Source: Diogma glabrata (lineage: Eukaryota; Arthropoda; Insecta; Diptera; Cylindrotomidae). From it: 64,000 nt of DNA. Below are positions 9,801 to 20,588 of this stretch, in pieces (the stretch's first letter is position 1; each line of letters starts with the position of its first letter). The DNA is taken from NCBI GenBank assembly GCA_963693315.1, contig OY856187.1:1036837-1100836 (forward strand), read 5' to 3'. The position numbers and the translations under genes are program-made. The notes beneath the pieces are model-generated. The model had not been told where the DNA came from. It made no database searches and saw nothing but the letters and a program-made list of their open reading frames with translations.

Positions 9801-10344
9801 ACTGGTCTGAATCTCAGGGGTCACTGGTCTGATTAGGCCATGATACGGGACTTGGCGCACCCGAGGTACCTGAGCTATAGTGGGCTCTAGCCTGCTATTG
9901 CAAACCGTAAACCTGTTGTCATGTCTAGCGGGAACGGGGACCTTGGCTAAGCCGCCCGGGTCGCGGGATGGTGCTCGCTTATTAGCACCCCTAGTGGGTA
10001 CACACTAGAGAGGACTCATGTTGGGTCAAACCATGAAAAGTACCAACCTCTGGGCACTTGTCGCCCCCAGTTGTATATAGACTTCTAACAGGTATAGACG
10101 AAGGCCTGTGGGTGACCTTTATTGCGTCTTAACTCGCGGAAACAATATGGATAAATATGTTAGTAACCTTTCAAACTTTTTAAAAATTTGTTTTCACCTG
10201 TTTATTATTTCTTACATCCTATCATGAAATATTGGCCTATGTCATATTTTATTATATGATAGGATTTATTGTTTTATAGTTACCCATTTTTAAAACAAAT
10301 TATATTTTGATCAAATGACTATCACATTTGACAAAAAATTTAAA

Positions 10345-11057
10345 ATACACATCCAAAATATTTGTGGATTGAATGCCAACCGTGACGCCGTGCAACATCA
10401 TCTTGAGCACGACCAACCGCATTTCTTTTTCTTACAGAAACACAAGTTTCTGAAAACTATCCCTATGACGTAACACTAAATCCCAAATATAGGCTTGAAT
10501 CAGCTTTTAAACTTCATCAAGGTGCATGTGCATACATTCATGAGAGTGTTGCGTATAAACGCTTTCCAAATTATGAAGTACATGGTGATGGCTACAGCAC
10601 AGTAGTATTAAAGGTTTGTGTACCTGAAATTTCTTTTTTCACAATAGCTCTATACCGGTCTCCAAACAAACATAATCCCAATTTTTTTAATCTCTTGACT
10701 AATGTTGTCGACGAAATTAGAGCACAATTTCAAAATTGTGAGGTTATCGTTACCGGTGACTTCAACGTTCCCAACAAATCGTGGTTAGAATTTTCCAAAA
10801 CAACCGACGACGACAACAATGGAAGGCAGGCAGAAATATTTGCTGCATCGCACGACCTAGAGGAGATTGTAAAAAGCCCAACTTTCACTCCTCGTAATGG
10901 CGGCGATAAAAGTTTTCTCTTAGACCTTTATCTCACATCTTTACCAGATATTACGAGTGTCGATGTCGATAAGGGCAGTATTGGAAATTCTGACCACTAT
11001 CTAGTCACATCAGTTATCAAAACTGATTTGTTACAAACTAGAGTTTGCTTAACTTAA
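10345..11057 (+). pseudogene. APE-type endonuclease of non-LTR copy A
   Basis: The N-terminal part, near 10345-10470, is frameshifted but recognisable from the residues around NANRDAVQHHLEHD. The later part is open from 10695. Visible motifs are TGDFNVPNKSW (metal and substrate-binding block) and the C-terminal NSDHY. The enzyme nicks target DNA to prime reverse transcription. Frameshifts near 10440 and just after 11040 break the continuous ORF. Confidence 0.75.
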
Positions 11058-11233
11058 CTTAGAGTTTCCAAACCCCGTAAAATATTTCACTTTTCAAAAA
11101 TGGTCTCCGAAGTTTTTTTCAAGGTTTCCCTTTTGATCGTCATTGTTTTTATAGTGACGATGTAAATGTTTCTGCTCAAAACTTTACTGATACCATTCTA
11201 TTCGGTATTAACAAATTCGTTCCCTTTTCAATA

Positions 11234-11614
11234 ATGAAACCCCAACAAAAATATTTGTTTTCGAAAGCAGCCCAATTGGCTCTTAGAAACAAACGTAGAT
11301 TATTTAATATTTGGATTCATAAAAAAAATTCTGTTAATCGATCCCAACATTTAAAGGCTAATAAAATATCAAACCAGATAATTGAAAACGAAAAAGCAGA
11401 GATTGACAGAGCGAAAGCGGCAAAACTTTCGAGTGTGTCAATTTCTGACAAAAGTTTTTACAGTGCCATTAATTCTTTAAATTGTGGTACTAAATCTTCT
11501 ATCTCTCTATCTATCATTGATGGTGACTCAATCATTACTGACCCTGCAAGGAAAGCTCCATTGTTCGTTCGCGGAACGTTTTGCTTTAAATTCAATAGTG
11601 TTAGAAACTTCTAA
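11234..11614 (+). pseudogene. EN-RT linker of non-LTR copy A
   Basis: This 126-codon frame matches the region between endonuclease and RT in copies B, C and D. It contains a basic stretch with ALRNKRRLFNIWIH and a DKSFYSAINSLN block. It ends in a frameshift near 11560. It has no catalytic role of its own. Confidence 0.7.
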
Positions 11615-11639
11615 AGAATTACCCCCAAATCCAGTCTTC

Positions 11640-12281
11640 AGGAGTTAATATAAAACAATTAAATTTCAAACCCAAAATTGTCGAAAAACTTTTAAGGGGG
11701 TTAAACAACAACAAAGCCTCTGGTCCGGACAACATTCCTCCTGTTATTCTAAAAACATTTTCAAAAGAACTTACTTGCACCAACTCTCACCAAAATATTC
11801 TATAAATCCTATAAATCTGGTATTTTTCCATCCTGCTGGAAGTTGGCCAACGTCCAGCCTGTCCCAAAAAAAGGAACGAAATGTGATATTTCAAATTATA
11901 GACCAATAGCCTTACTCCCAGTCATGTCTAAAATATACGAGCACTATATTAGCACTATATATAATTCACACATATCCAAATTTTTGGAAGACAACCATTT
12001 GATATCTGACAGCCAATACGGTTTTAGAAACAAAAGATCAACAGCCGATCTATTGAACTATGTGGCACATCTTTGGAATATCATACTTGAGAAAGGTGGT
12101 GAAACGTACGTGATCGCATTAGACATCTCAAAAGCATTTGATCGAATCTAGCATGCCAACTTGATCAACAAGCTCGTTGCGTACGGTTTTTATCCCGCAG
12201 TCGTGAAGTTGATTCAAAATTTTCTGTCTAACCGATCCATCTCGGTATCTATAGATGGCTTTTCTTCTGAGTCTAAATTCT
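11640..12281 (+). pseudogene. N-terminal RT domain of non-LTR copy A
   Basis: The open part from 11843 carries NYRPIALLPVMSKIYEH, QYGFRNKRST and the first catalytic block ALDISKAFDR. A stop follows (W to TAG at 12149-12151) and the frame continues to about 12281. The catalytic FADD and thumb regions are missing because the copy ends there. A frameshift near 11775 separates it from the linker. Confidence 0.75.
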
Positions 12282-12360
12282 TTAGGAGTTTCCAAAAAAG
12301 TGGAGTTCAGAGCAAAGCGTTCAGCGAACAAGTTAGCTTTTCTTGCGGGATCATTGACGA

Positions 12361-13146
12361 TTAAATCACCATCAATAATAGGGGGAATAGAAATTTTGTA
12401 CCAGAATTTAAAGAATTAATGGCACTGTAGAAACTCTTGTCAGAAACAGACATAGACGTAAGTTTTGAGGCTTTCGCTCTGTCAATTTCAGAATTTTCGT
12501 TTGAGATAATCTGGTTAGATATTTTGTTGGCCTTTAGATATTGGGATCGATTAGTGGGAGTTTTGTTATGAATCCAAATATTAAATGATCTACGTTTGTT
12601 TCTAAGTGCCGTTTTGGCAGCTTTCGAATACAAGTATTTTTGTTTGGGTTTTACTATGGAGAAAGGGACAAACTTATTGATAGCAAATTGGATGGGTTCT
12701 GTAAAGTTTTGAGCAGAAACATTTACATTGTCAGTGTAAAAACAATGACGGTCGAAAGGGAAATCATGCAAAAAATTTTGAAGACCACTCTTATCCATTT
12801 TTGAGTAGTGAAATATTTTACGGGGTTTGGGGATAACTGATGAGATTAAATAATGATCAGAATTTCCAATACTACCTTTATCGACATCGACACTCGTAAT
12901 GTCTGGCATTGTGGTAAGATAGAGATCTAAAAGAAAACTATTATCACCGCCATTACAGGGAGTGAAAGTCGGGCTTTTAACAATTTGGAATAGGCCCTGA
13001 GAAGCGGCAAAAATTTCTGCCAGTTTTCCACTATTGTCAACATCGTCGGTCGATTTGGAGAATTCCAACCATGATTTGTTGTGGACGTTGAAGTCACCGG
13101 TAACGATAACTTCACAATTAGGGGACTTTGCCCTAATCTCGTCCAC
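12361..13146 (-). CDS. APE endonuclease C-terminal half and linker, copy B
   Basis: A 261-codon frame with TGDFNVHNKSW near its start, NSDHYLISSVI, then the basic linker with ALRNKRRSFNIWIH and the DKSFYSAINSLN block. These are the catalytic and C-terminal endonuclease motifs of APE-type non-LTR elements. The Met at 13146 is internal; the real protein starts in the frame covering 13147-13463. Confidence 0.75.
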   Translation of the reverse strand: MDEIRAKSPNCEVIVTGDFNVHNKSWLEFSKSTDDVDNSGKLAEIFAASQGLFQIVKSPTFTPCNGGDNSFLLDLYLTTMPDITSVDVDKGSIGNSDHYLISSVIPKPRKIFHYSKMDKSGLQNFLHDFPFDRHCFYTDNVNVSAQNFTEPIQFAINKFVPFSIVKPKQKYLYSKAAKTALRNKRRSFNIWIHNKTPTNRSQYLKANKISNQIISNENSEIDRAKASKLTSMSVSDKSFYSAINSLNSGTKFLFPLLLMVI

Positions 13147-13463
13147 AATTTTGTCAGTATATTAAAAAAGTTTGGGTTACGTTTGTTGGGGGACCGGTAT
13201 AAAGCTATTGTAAAAAAAGTCATTTCTGGAAGACAAATCTTTAAAACCATTGTATTGAAGCCGTCACCGTGTAGTTCAAAATTTGGAAAGCGCGTGTACG
13301 CAACACTCTCATGAATGAATGCGCATACGCCCTGATGGAGTTTGAAAGCTGATTCGAGCCTATATTTGGAATTAAGCGATTCTATAAAGAGAAAGTTTTC
13401 AGAAACTTGTGTTTCTGTAACGAATAGAATGTTCGGTTTGTCGTGCTCAAGATCATGTTGCAC
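13147..13463 (-). pseudogene. APE endonuclease N-terminal half, copy B
   Basis: Contains the catalytic glutamate block (FVTETQV), AFIHESVAY and ALYRSPNKRNPNFF, the expected order for an APE-type endonuclease. A frameshift near 13147-13165 moves the continuation into the next frame. Homologous codons continue upstream toward 13505 (NIYGLNAN-like in the other copies), so the true start is further 5'. Confidence 0.75.
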
Positions 13464-14118
13464 GTGGTCATGGTTAGCGTTTAATCCGCAGATGTTTTGA
13501 ACATGTATTTTAAAATTTTTTATTGATTCATATATGTTTTGTCACTTGCAGACTTATTTTTTTTCGGTTGTACTGCCATATATATCAAAAGGGTTTTATT
13601 TTATTTTTTTATGTTTTATTTGAAAATGGATAACTAAGTGAAAAATCCTATCATACAACAAAATATGACATATGCCAATATTTCATGATAAGATGAAGAA
13701 ATAATAACAAAATAATAAGTGAAAAACAAATTGTGAGAAATTTGCAGAAAACAAAACAAAACTAAATGCCAATAATCCAGCTGATGCAGCGCACCCCAGA
13801 CGCACCGCCCATCACCTCAATCGAGGCACAAAGCCCACACATAACTACGTGTTGGTCCGATTCCTCGGAAGAGCTAATGAGCGGTACCGCTACGGAACGC
13901 TGCCCAGCTAAGATTGGAAGTGCTGCCGTTGACTAATTAAAGTTCGTCCGCCAGCACCCTAAGATATCATCTTGGCTAACGACATCTCCTGCCATTGCCA
14001 GTGGTATGTGATATCTCACGCTAACTCATATGTCAATAGCAGGGACTGGAGTACGCAGGGTAGTCAGACCCGCAGATCAACATTGATCATAATCGATCAA
14101 AATCGATCCCTCCTGCGG

Positions 14119-14286
<168 letters not shown>

Positions 14287-14686
14287 AGTTAACATCTGTA
14301 ATTCCACCAATACCCAAATCCAGAACATCGATTCAAAAGGCTAAATCAACACCACAAATCAACGCCATTTCAATATCAACATAACTAACTTTTAAAACTA
14401 AATAATTTTGATAACATTTAAATTGCAAGTACGCAAATAAATATTAAACAATTTCATTTCATTTCATTTTCATTTTCTTTATAATTATAATTTGCAATGT
14501 TAAAGTAAAATCAAATTACATTATTAGGAATTATGTTGTTTGTTTGTGTAACAAAAAACTATAAAGTCGAGTTCAATCTTAAATAATGTGTTCACTCATA
14601 TTTTGATGTTTAATAAAGTTACTGTCTAGAATCAAATTAATTATTTGTTAATTACTTACTCTCTACGTTTAATCCACAACATAACT
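14287..14686 (+). repeat. Errantivirus 5' LTR (400 bp)
   Basis: Starts AGTTAAC and ends ATAACT. Positions 14287-14515 match 20360-20588 and 14516-14686 match 26100-26270, which together make one 400-bp 3' LTR. It should contain promoter and polyadenylation signals; AATAAA-like sequence occurs at about 14438. Confidence 0.9.
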
Positions 14687-14702
14687 GGCGCGGTTGATAA
14701 AA
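14686..14702 (+). promoter_or_regulatory. Errantivirus primer binding site
   Basis: TGGCGCGGTTGATAAA begins at the last base of the 5' LTR. A TGGCGC start is typical of gypsy-group primer sites complementary to a tRNA 3' CCA end. I cannot name the tRNA from the sequence alone. Confidence 0.65.
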
Positions 14703-14799
14703 AAATAATTAAAAATTTTCTTTTCTATACTTATAGTATAGAATAATAAAAGTGAAAAGTTTTTTCTATAACTTATTGTATAGAATAATAAATAACCAA

Positions 14800-14962
14800 A
14801 AAAAATAAATCGAATGTATTAGCACCCACCAGAGGCGAGCTGTTCGATATAATATAAAAGTGGTTTCTATACTTTTTGTATAGAATATTAAATAATTACC
14901 AAAAAATAAATCGAATGTAATAGCACCCACCAGTGGCGAGCTGTTCGATATAAAATAATTGT
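14800..14962 (+). repeat. Two-copy direct repeat in the errantivirus leader
   Basis: A block with AATAAATCGAATGTA and GCGAGCTGTTCGATATAA occurs twice, about 100 bp apart, between the primer site and the 112-bp array. Each is preceded by a TATACT...TATAGAATA inverted motif. It may be an older form of the leader repetition. Confidence 0.6.
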
Positions 14963-15224
14963 GAAAAGTTTTAAAATGGTGAAGCAGCCTTCAAGCCTGA
15001 TCAACTCTGGAGGAATGTTTAATAAAGTATTACTAACAATACTTTTGGCAAGGTGAGTAAACGAAATTTTACATTGCATAATTTTTCCCTTACAAAACCT
15101 TATACTTACACCTTTTATGTGAAAATCTAAAAAGATAAAAAACCATGAGTGAACCCAAGTAGAAAAAACTACTTGTAAAACATAAAATACAAATTTACTA
15201 CACGTAATAAATTGTTTTTGCGCG

Positions 15225-15872
15225 TAGTGTAGAAATTTAAAACCTAAAATCGGGATTTCATTTCTAAACCGACGAGAACTTAAAATCGGGACTTGTCGTA
15301 ATAAAAAAAATTTTGCTATACGGAATTAGCACTACGTATAGTATAGAAATTTAAAACCTAAAATCGGGATTTCATTTCTAAACCGACGAGAACCTAAAAT
15401 CGGGACTTGTCGTAATAAAAAAATTTGCTATACGGAATTAGCACTACGTATAGTATAGAAATTTAAAACCTAAAATCGGGATTTCATTTCTAAACCGACG
15501 AGAACCTAAAATCGGGACTTGTCGTAATAAAAAAATTTGCTATACGGAATTAGCACTACGTATAGTATAGAAATTTAAAACCTAGAATCGGGATTTCATT
15601 TCTAAACCGACGAGAACCTAAAATCGGGACTTGTCGTAATAAAAAAATTTGCTATACGGAATTAGCACTACGTATAGTATAGAAATTTAAAACCTAAAAT
15701 CGGGATTTCATTTCTAAACCGACGAGAACCTAAAATCGGGACTTGTCGTAATAAAAAAATTTGCTATACGGAATTAGCACTACGTATAGTATAGAAATTT
15801 AAAACCTAAAATCGGGATTTCATTTCTAAACCGACGAGAACCTAAAATCGGGACTCGCCGTAATAAAAAAAG
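15225..15872 (+). repeat. 112-bp tandem repeat array in the errantivirus leader
   Basis: Six copies with starts of the CGGGATTTCATTT block at 15251, 15365, 15477, 15589, 15701 and 15813, so the period is 112 bp (114 for the first). Copies 3-6 are almost identical. Each holds AAATCGGGA twice and TACGTATAGTATAG. It ends about 45 bp before the gag start. Known gypsy-type elements carry leader repeats that bind host proteins, for example the gypsy insulator, but I see no named protein site here. Confidence 0.9.
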
Positions 15873-15918
15873 TGTAATCAGGTGCACATTAAAAAAAATA
15901 CTAATTTCGTAAACTTCT

Positions 15919-16584
15919 ATGTCCGATTCGGAAAATTCAAGTAGCGAATTATTCCAACCTGGCACACACTCCAACTCTTCATCTAACGAATCAGCAAATT
16001 ATTTAATCCCTAAGGGATACGGTTCTTTTGAAATAAATTGTGAAAAACTTGATAGATTTTTAGAAAAACATAATCTTGATTATAAACCTCGTAAACACAT
16101 GCAAATTTATAATCTTAAAATGGAAAAATTATTGGAACAACAGAATGCGATTCTGGATAGCTACAAAGTAGATATAGCTACAAAAAACCTACCGACTTTT
16201 TCAGGCAAGAAAGATGAATTATTTCACTTTCTTGATTCAGTAGACCAACTGGGAAAAAATATTGAACCTATTAGTTTCATACAACAGGAACAAAGCATCT
16301 TAAAATTAAAAACTATTCAATTAAATAAACCACAAACTAAAAATTATAACTCACGTAATTTTCAAAGCTCAAGTAACTATGAAAAACGAAGTTTCGATAC
16401 CAATAATATTAAACCAGAGGTAAAACTAGATAATAAATTTTTTTATAAACCAAAATATCAAGGTAAACAAAAAACATTTTTTCCTAAATCAAATATTAAA
16501 CAAGAACCAAATTTAAATAATTTAGAATATGTAGATGACGAGGATTTTCTACAAGATGCCTCGGAACAGACATTAACTTCTTAG
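15919..16584 (+). pseudogene. Errantivirus gag, internally deleted
   Basis: A 221-codon frame in the gag position, acidic and Ser-rich at the start and Asn/Lys-rich at the end, as in errantivirus gag C-termini. There is no zinc knuckle, normal for this group. At 221 residues it is about half the usual gag length. The helical capsid centre seems missing around residues 110-120, where the text changes character. The start ATG is the first in the frame, 46 bp after the leader array. Pol overlaps its end in the -1 frame, as expected for gag-pol frameshifting. Confidence 0.7.
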
Positions 16585-17099
16585 CTAATTTAACTCAACA
16601 ACCCAAACTTCCTTTTCTGTTACTTACGATAAAAAACCAAACTCTTAAAATATTGCTAGACACAGGAGCAGACAAATCATATATTAACCCAAGATTTTCG
16701 AAATTATTTGACATTCATAAGGACGTGCAGTTTAAAGTACGATCCGTATTTTCCTCAACGGAAATAAATAAAATGGTAACAGCGAAATTTATGGAAATTC
16801 CAGTGAAACTAAAGTTTTTTCTATTTAAGTTTCATGATTTTTTCGATGGGCTTATCGGTTACGAAAATTTGCAAATTATGAATGCAAAAATAAACATCGA
16901 ACAAAATTTATTGGAAACACCAACATATACCCTTCGAATTCATAGAGAATTTAAATCCATAATACCACCTACCATAATAAAACCGAATTCTAAGCAATTG
17001 GTGGCTATACCAGTAACAAATAAGAAAGGAAATTTTTATATTGAAAGCAGTAAGCTTTCACAAAATTTAAATATACAAGAAGGTATTTATAAAATATAA
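16563..17099 (+). pseudogene. Errantivirus pol: aspartic protease
   Basis: The frame is open upstream of the Met at 16653 and overlaps the end of gag in the -1 frame. The active-site LLDTGADKSY follows, with DTG encoded at about 16659-16667. The protease cuts the gag-pol polyprotein. The frame stops at 17097-17099, and pol continues in another frame from about 17113, so there is an indel. Residues past about 60 fit a protease C-terminus. Confidence 0.75.
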
Positions 17100-17112
17100 T
17101 TAACGTTGTCCA

Positions 17113-17337
17113 TTGACACACCTTTATAAAACATGTTTTCCACACGAAGCTATAGTAGAAATTATCAATCTAGGACAAGAAGAAGAGAAAGTCGAACTCA
17201 TGACACCAATAAATGTCATTGAGTTCGAAAATAATTTTAACGAAATTAATTTCCACATTGCAAACCAAAGAGTTAAGCAAGTTGACTTTGAAGCAAAAAT
17301 CAACACGGAAAATTTAAACAATGAGGAAAACGATTAA
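17113..17337 (+). pseudogene. Errantivirus pol: linker before the missing RT
   Basis: A 74-codon frame rich in Glu and Asn, lying between protease and integrase. It is in the same frame as the integrase ORF and separated from it by one stop at 17335-17337; the codons between are open. The RT palm, YXDD box and RNase H that should follow are absent, which places the deletion within or near this stretch. Confidence 0.6.
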
Positions 17338-17436
17338 AATCCTATTGTTCCTGAAATAAATAACCTAGAGAACCTGCAGATAACTCAAGGTAATAATAAT
17401 AATAATTATATAAAATATGATATCACACTTGTTAGT

Positions 17437-18798
17437 GTGCTATCCCAACTAAATAATATAGATACCCAGAGTGACGACCCTGTGGTACAACCAAATAAAC
17501 AAATACCAACCTCTAATTCAAGTCTAAATGAATTCTGCTTCCAATTAATCATTTCTATAGATAAAAATTGTAAAACAATAACTGACGATGTAAGAGTTTT
17601 ATTCAATCAAAACCAGCGTTACATTGTAAAAAAGGCAGAATTTTACAACATTGATTTAGAAACGATACTAAATAATTACACTAACAATATGAAAGTGACG
17701 GCCATCTACACAGATGACGATACTTTCAATAAAATACAATCACTATATTCAAGTAATTCTCATATAGGTGATATTAAGAAAATTGTTAGGGTAAAAATTA
17801 TGAAAACCGATCTCGAATGCGAGAACGAACAAACAGCTACTATAAATAACGAGCACCAACCTTATCATAGAGGAGTCCAAGAGAATTATGAGAAACTTAA
17901 ACGAAATTTCTATTTCCCTCATATGAAACAAAAAATTGTGCAAATAGTAAGCAAATGCGATATCTGTAATTTGAACAAATACGAACGTCAACCAGTTCAC
18001 GTAAAGTTCAAATTATCCCAAACACCAAATGGTCCCATGGAAATAATCCACGGCGACACATTTGCCTTTTCTGGAAAATACTTTTTGACCCTTGTGGACA
18101 AATTTTCAAAATACGCAGCAGCATTCGAAATTCCAAATCGAAAGACGGAAACAATGATACAAAAATTCCTATCCTATTTTAGTAGAGAAGGAATTCCAAA
18201 ATTAATTACATTGGATTCCGCAACCGAGTTTAATTCAGATCTTTTCAAAGAATTCGCTAAAACATTCAAATTTGATCTCCATATAACAACAGCTAAATCG
18301 TCCAATGGAAACTCACCTATAGAAAGACTCTATTCTACGTTAACGGAACTTAACAGGATAATTCATGCACAAAATCCACGAGTATCCCTAACCCAAACGA
18401 TGGATGAAGCAATTTTCGCGTACAATAACACCATTCATACAAGTACAAAATTAACGCCATTCGAGCTTCACAGAGGTCATATTATAATAAAGCCTATTTC
18501 ACTGAATCTGGAAGAAAGCAGAGATCAATATATCGAAAGCATTAGACACCAATATTCAGCTATAGCACAACACATAGCTAAGCTAAATAACCTGTCTAAA
18601 GCTAAAAATATTCAAAAACTAAACGCTTCACGCGATTCCCCTAGTACATTTGTACCAGGACAACAAATATTCGAAAAAAGAATTACGAGAAACAAACTCG
18701 AACCAAAATATATTCAACATACAGTTACCAAAGACGGAGACGTCACACTAACAACTAACAAAAGAACTGTACATAAAAATAAAATTAGAAAAACCTAA
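17437..18798 (+). CDS. Errantivirus integrase (pol C-terminal part)
   Basis: A 453-codon frame. An N-terminal HHCC zinc-binding region ends in CDICNLNKY. The DDE core has Asp207, Asp260 and Glu296, a D-D-35-E spacing as in retroviral integrases. A basic C-terminal domain follows. Integrase inserts the cDNA. The Met used here is arbitrary: upstream codons back to 17338 are open. All three catalytic residues are kept, so this domain may be the best preserved in the element. Confidence 0.85.
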   Translation: MLSQLNNIDTQSDDPVVQPNKQIPTSNSSLNEFCFQLIISIDKNCKTITDDVRVLFNQNQRYIVKKAEFYNIDLETILNNYTNNMKVTAIYTDDDTFNKIQSLYSSNSHIGDIKKIVRVKIMKTDLECENEQTATINNEHQPYHRGVQENYEKLKRNFYFPHMKQKIVQIVSKCDICNLNKYERQPVHVKFKLSQTPNGPMEIIHGDTFAFSGKYFLTLVDKFSKYAAAFEIPNRKTETMIQKFLSYFSREGIPKLITLDSATEFNSDLFKEFAKTFKFDLHITTAKSSNGNSPIERLYSTLTELNRIIHAQNPRVSLTQTMDEAIFAYNNTIHTSTKLTPFELHRGHIIIKPISLNLEESRDQYIESIRHQYSAIAQHIAKLNNLSKAKNIQKLNASRDSPSTFVPGQQIFEKRITRNKLEPKYIQHTVTKDGDVTLTTNKRTVHKNKIRKT

Positions 18799-18937
18799 AC
18801 TAATAATTTTCATTTTTGTAAACAGGGCAGTCCAGCTAAAGAATCTAGAAGCCTTTGACCTACAAAACAACAAAGGACTAGTAGCCATATCACTAGGAAA
18901 CGCTAGAGTAATAACATCATATATCAAAGTATTTCAT

Positions 18938-20457
18938 GTGATCGAACTTCAAGATTTGCAAATCAGTCTTTCAAATATAGAATCCGCAATTAGCACACTA
19001 CAACAACTAATTGTCTCTGAAAAGAAACAAGATTATTGTCGTATTCAAATACTCCAAAGAAAATTTAATAAGACCAGAACTTCTATTTCTAATCTTATGC
19101 CCGACATTCCTAACAGACTTAAACGAGGAATTTTCAATCCATTAGGAACTTTTGTAAAATCTATAACTGGCAATTTGGATCAAAAAGACTATGAAGAAAT
19201 TCACCAATCAATACAAAATAACGCGGACGGACAATTCGAACTCATAAATAAGTTTAATGAACAGGTAAAAATAAACGACCAAGTAATACAGAGGTTCGAA
19301 GAAACTACTTTAATAGTAAACAAAGTAATCGACTCCGTAAAGAAACTCATGTCAGAAAAATCTGATACAGACATCCTGACGTACTACACTTTAGTAGATG
19401 ACAATATAGAAACTTTATTCGATCAGGCACAAGAAATTCACGAAATTATTACTTTCGCTAAAATCAACGTAATATCAAGATTTATCTTAGATAATGAAGA
19501 AATGAATTTTGTTTTAAAAGATCTCGAGGAAAATAACATACGATTTCACTCGCAAGAACAAGTTTATTCGTTACTCAAAATTAAAGCATATTATAATGCA
19601 CTAATTTGGTTGTCATTTTAGAAATTCCACAATTTCACCAAGAAACCTTCCTTTATAACAAAATTAAAACTTATAACATAAACAATTCTATCATTCCTAA
19701 TTCCTATGATTATATACTATCCCATAAAAATATGCACATGTTAATTTCAATGCCTTGCCAAAATTTGGAACAAATATACTATTGTCATTTGGAACGAATA
19801 CAATACAACAATAACACATGCATACCAAACCTGCTCAACAACCAGGCGGCACACTGTAAATTGATCCAAGTTCAGTACCATGATGAAACGCAGCTACTAG
19901 AAGATGGCTACCTATTCATGTCATCACAAAAAGGAGAAATAATACACTCATCTTGTGGACCGAATACATTAGCAATTCAGGGCATCAAATTGCTTAAATT
20001 TAACGATTGTACTATAAAAACCAGCCACCAATCATTTTCAAACTTCAAATCATCTATTTCAAAGAAGTATGGTATCATTCAACCGTTTAATACCATTAAA
20101 GTCAATGAAACAAGAATCGAGACACTGGATATACCATATCTTACAAAATCAAACATCAAGAACATACAAGAAATACAGATGCATCAACAATGGCACTTCA
20201 TATACACTCACACTTATGCCATATCATCTATTGTATTAATTATTTGTATATTTATCTTACTATTCTTTCTTTACAAGAAATATAGGAATAAACTAGCTAA
20301 AATCAATAGAATCATCTTCAATGCTACAGCTGAGGACAGCTTTCATTTACGGGGGGAGGAGTTAACATCTGTAATTCCACCAATACCCAAATCCAGAACA
20401 TCGATTCAAAAGGCTAAATCAACACCACAAATCAACGCCATTTCAATATCAACATAA
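18938..20457 (+). pseudogene. Errantivirus envelope glycoprotein, frameshifted
   Basis: Two overlapping frames, 18938-19621 and 19606-20457, together cover an env-like protein. The first has a dibasic cleavage-like site followed by a Gly-rich hydrophobic stretch near residue 65. The second has a transmembrane segment near its C-terminus (about 20215-20275) and a basic tail that reads into the 3' LTR. A frameshift at about 19606-19620 breaks it. Env in errantiviruses is normally made from a spliced RNA, so the first Met here may not be the true start. Confidence 0.75.
20349..20359 (+). promoter_or_regulatory. Errantivirus polypurine tract
   Basis: ACGGGGGGAGG sits directly before the AGTTAAC start of the 3' LTR, the place where plus-strand primers form in LTR retroelements. 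It lies inside the env reading frame. Confidence 0.8.
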
Positions 20458-20588
20458 CTAACTTTTAAAACTAAATAATTTTGATAACATTTAAATTGCA
20501 AGTACGCAAATAAATATTAAACAATTTCATTTCATTTCATTTTCATTTTCTTTATAATTATAATTTGCAATGTTAAAGTAAAATCAAA
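20360..20588 (+). repeat. Errantivirus 3' LTR, first part
   Basis: Matches 14287-14515 of the 5' LTR closely. It is broken after the AAAATCAAA block, where the foldback element begins. Confidence 0.9.

Larger units (their letters stand above)
9836..12281 (+). mobile_element. Jockey-like non-LTR retrotransposon, copy A (3' truncated)
   Basis: A GC-richer leader (9836-10145) leads into a 5' untranslated region, an APE-type endonuclease and the start of a reverse transcriptase. The copy stops abruptly at about 12281, before the catalytic FADD block, where it meets copy B in opposite orientation. The 5' region carries an inverted pair CCTATCAT (10218-10225) and ATGATAGG (10256-10263), also found in copies B and C and in the 34-kb derivative. 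The family shares EN and RT features with the Jockey/CR1 group and shows no RNase H. Confidence 0.8.
12282..14112 (-). mobile_element. Jockey-like non-LTR retrotransposon, copy B (3' truncated)
   Basis: Minus-strand member of the same family as copy A. The 5' untranslated region runs from about 14112 down to 13510 and contains the family leader with GCGTACTCCAGTCCC, also at 34050, and the paired CCTATCAT stem (13647-13692). Endonuclease and linker follow. It is cut at 12282, right after the linker, and joined to copy A. Its upstream edge abuts the (TA)n tract. Confidence 0.8.

Noticed and set aside
15225..15872. CRISPR array
   Set aside because: The units are continuous 112-bp tandem repeats without unique spacers, inside a retroelement leader of a eukaryote.
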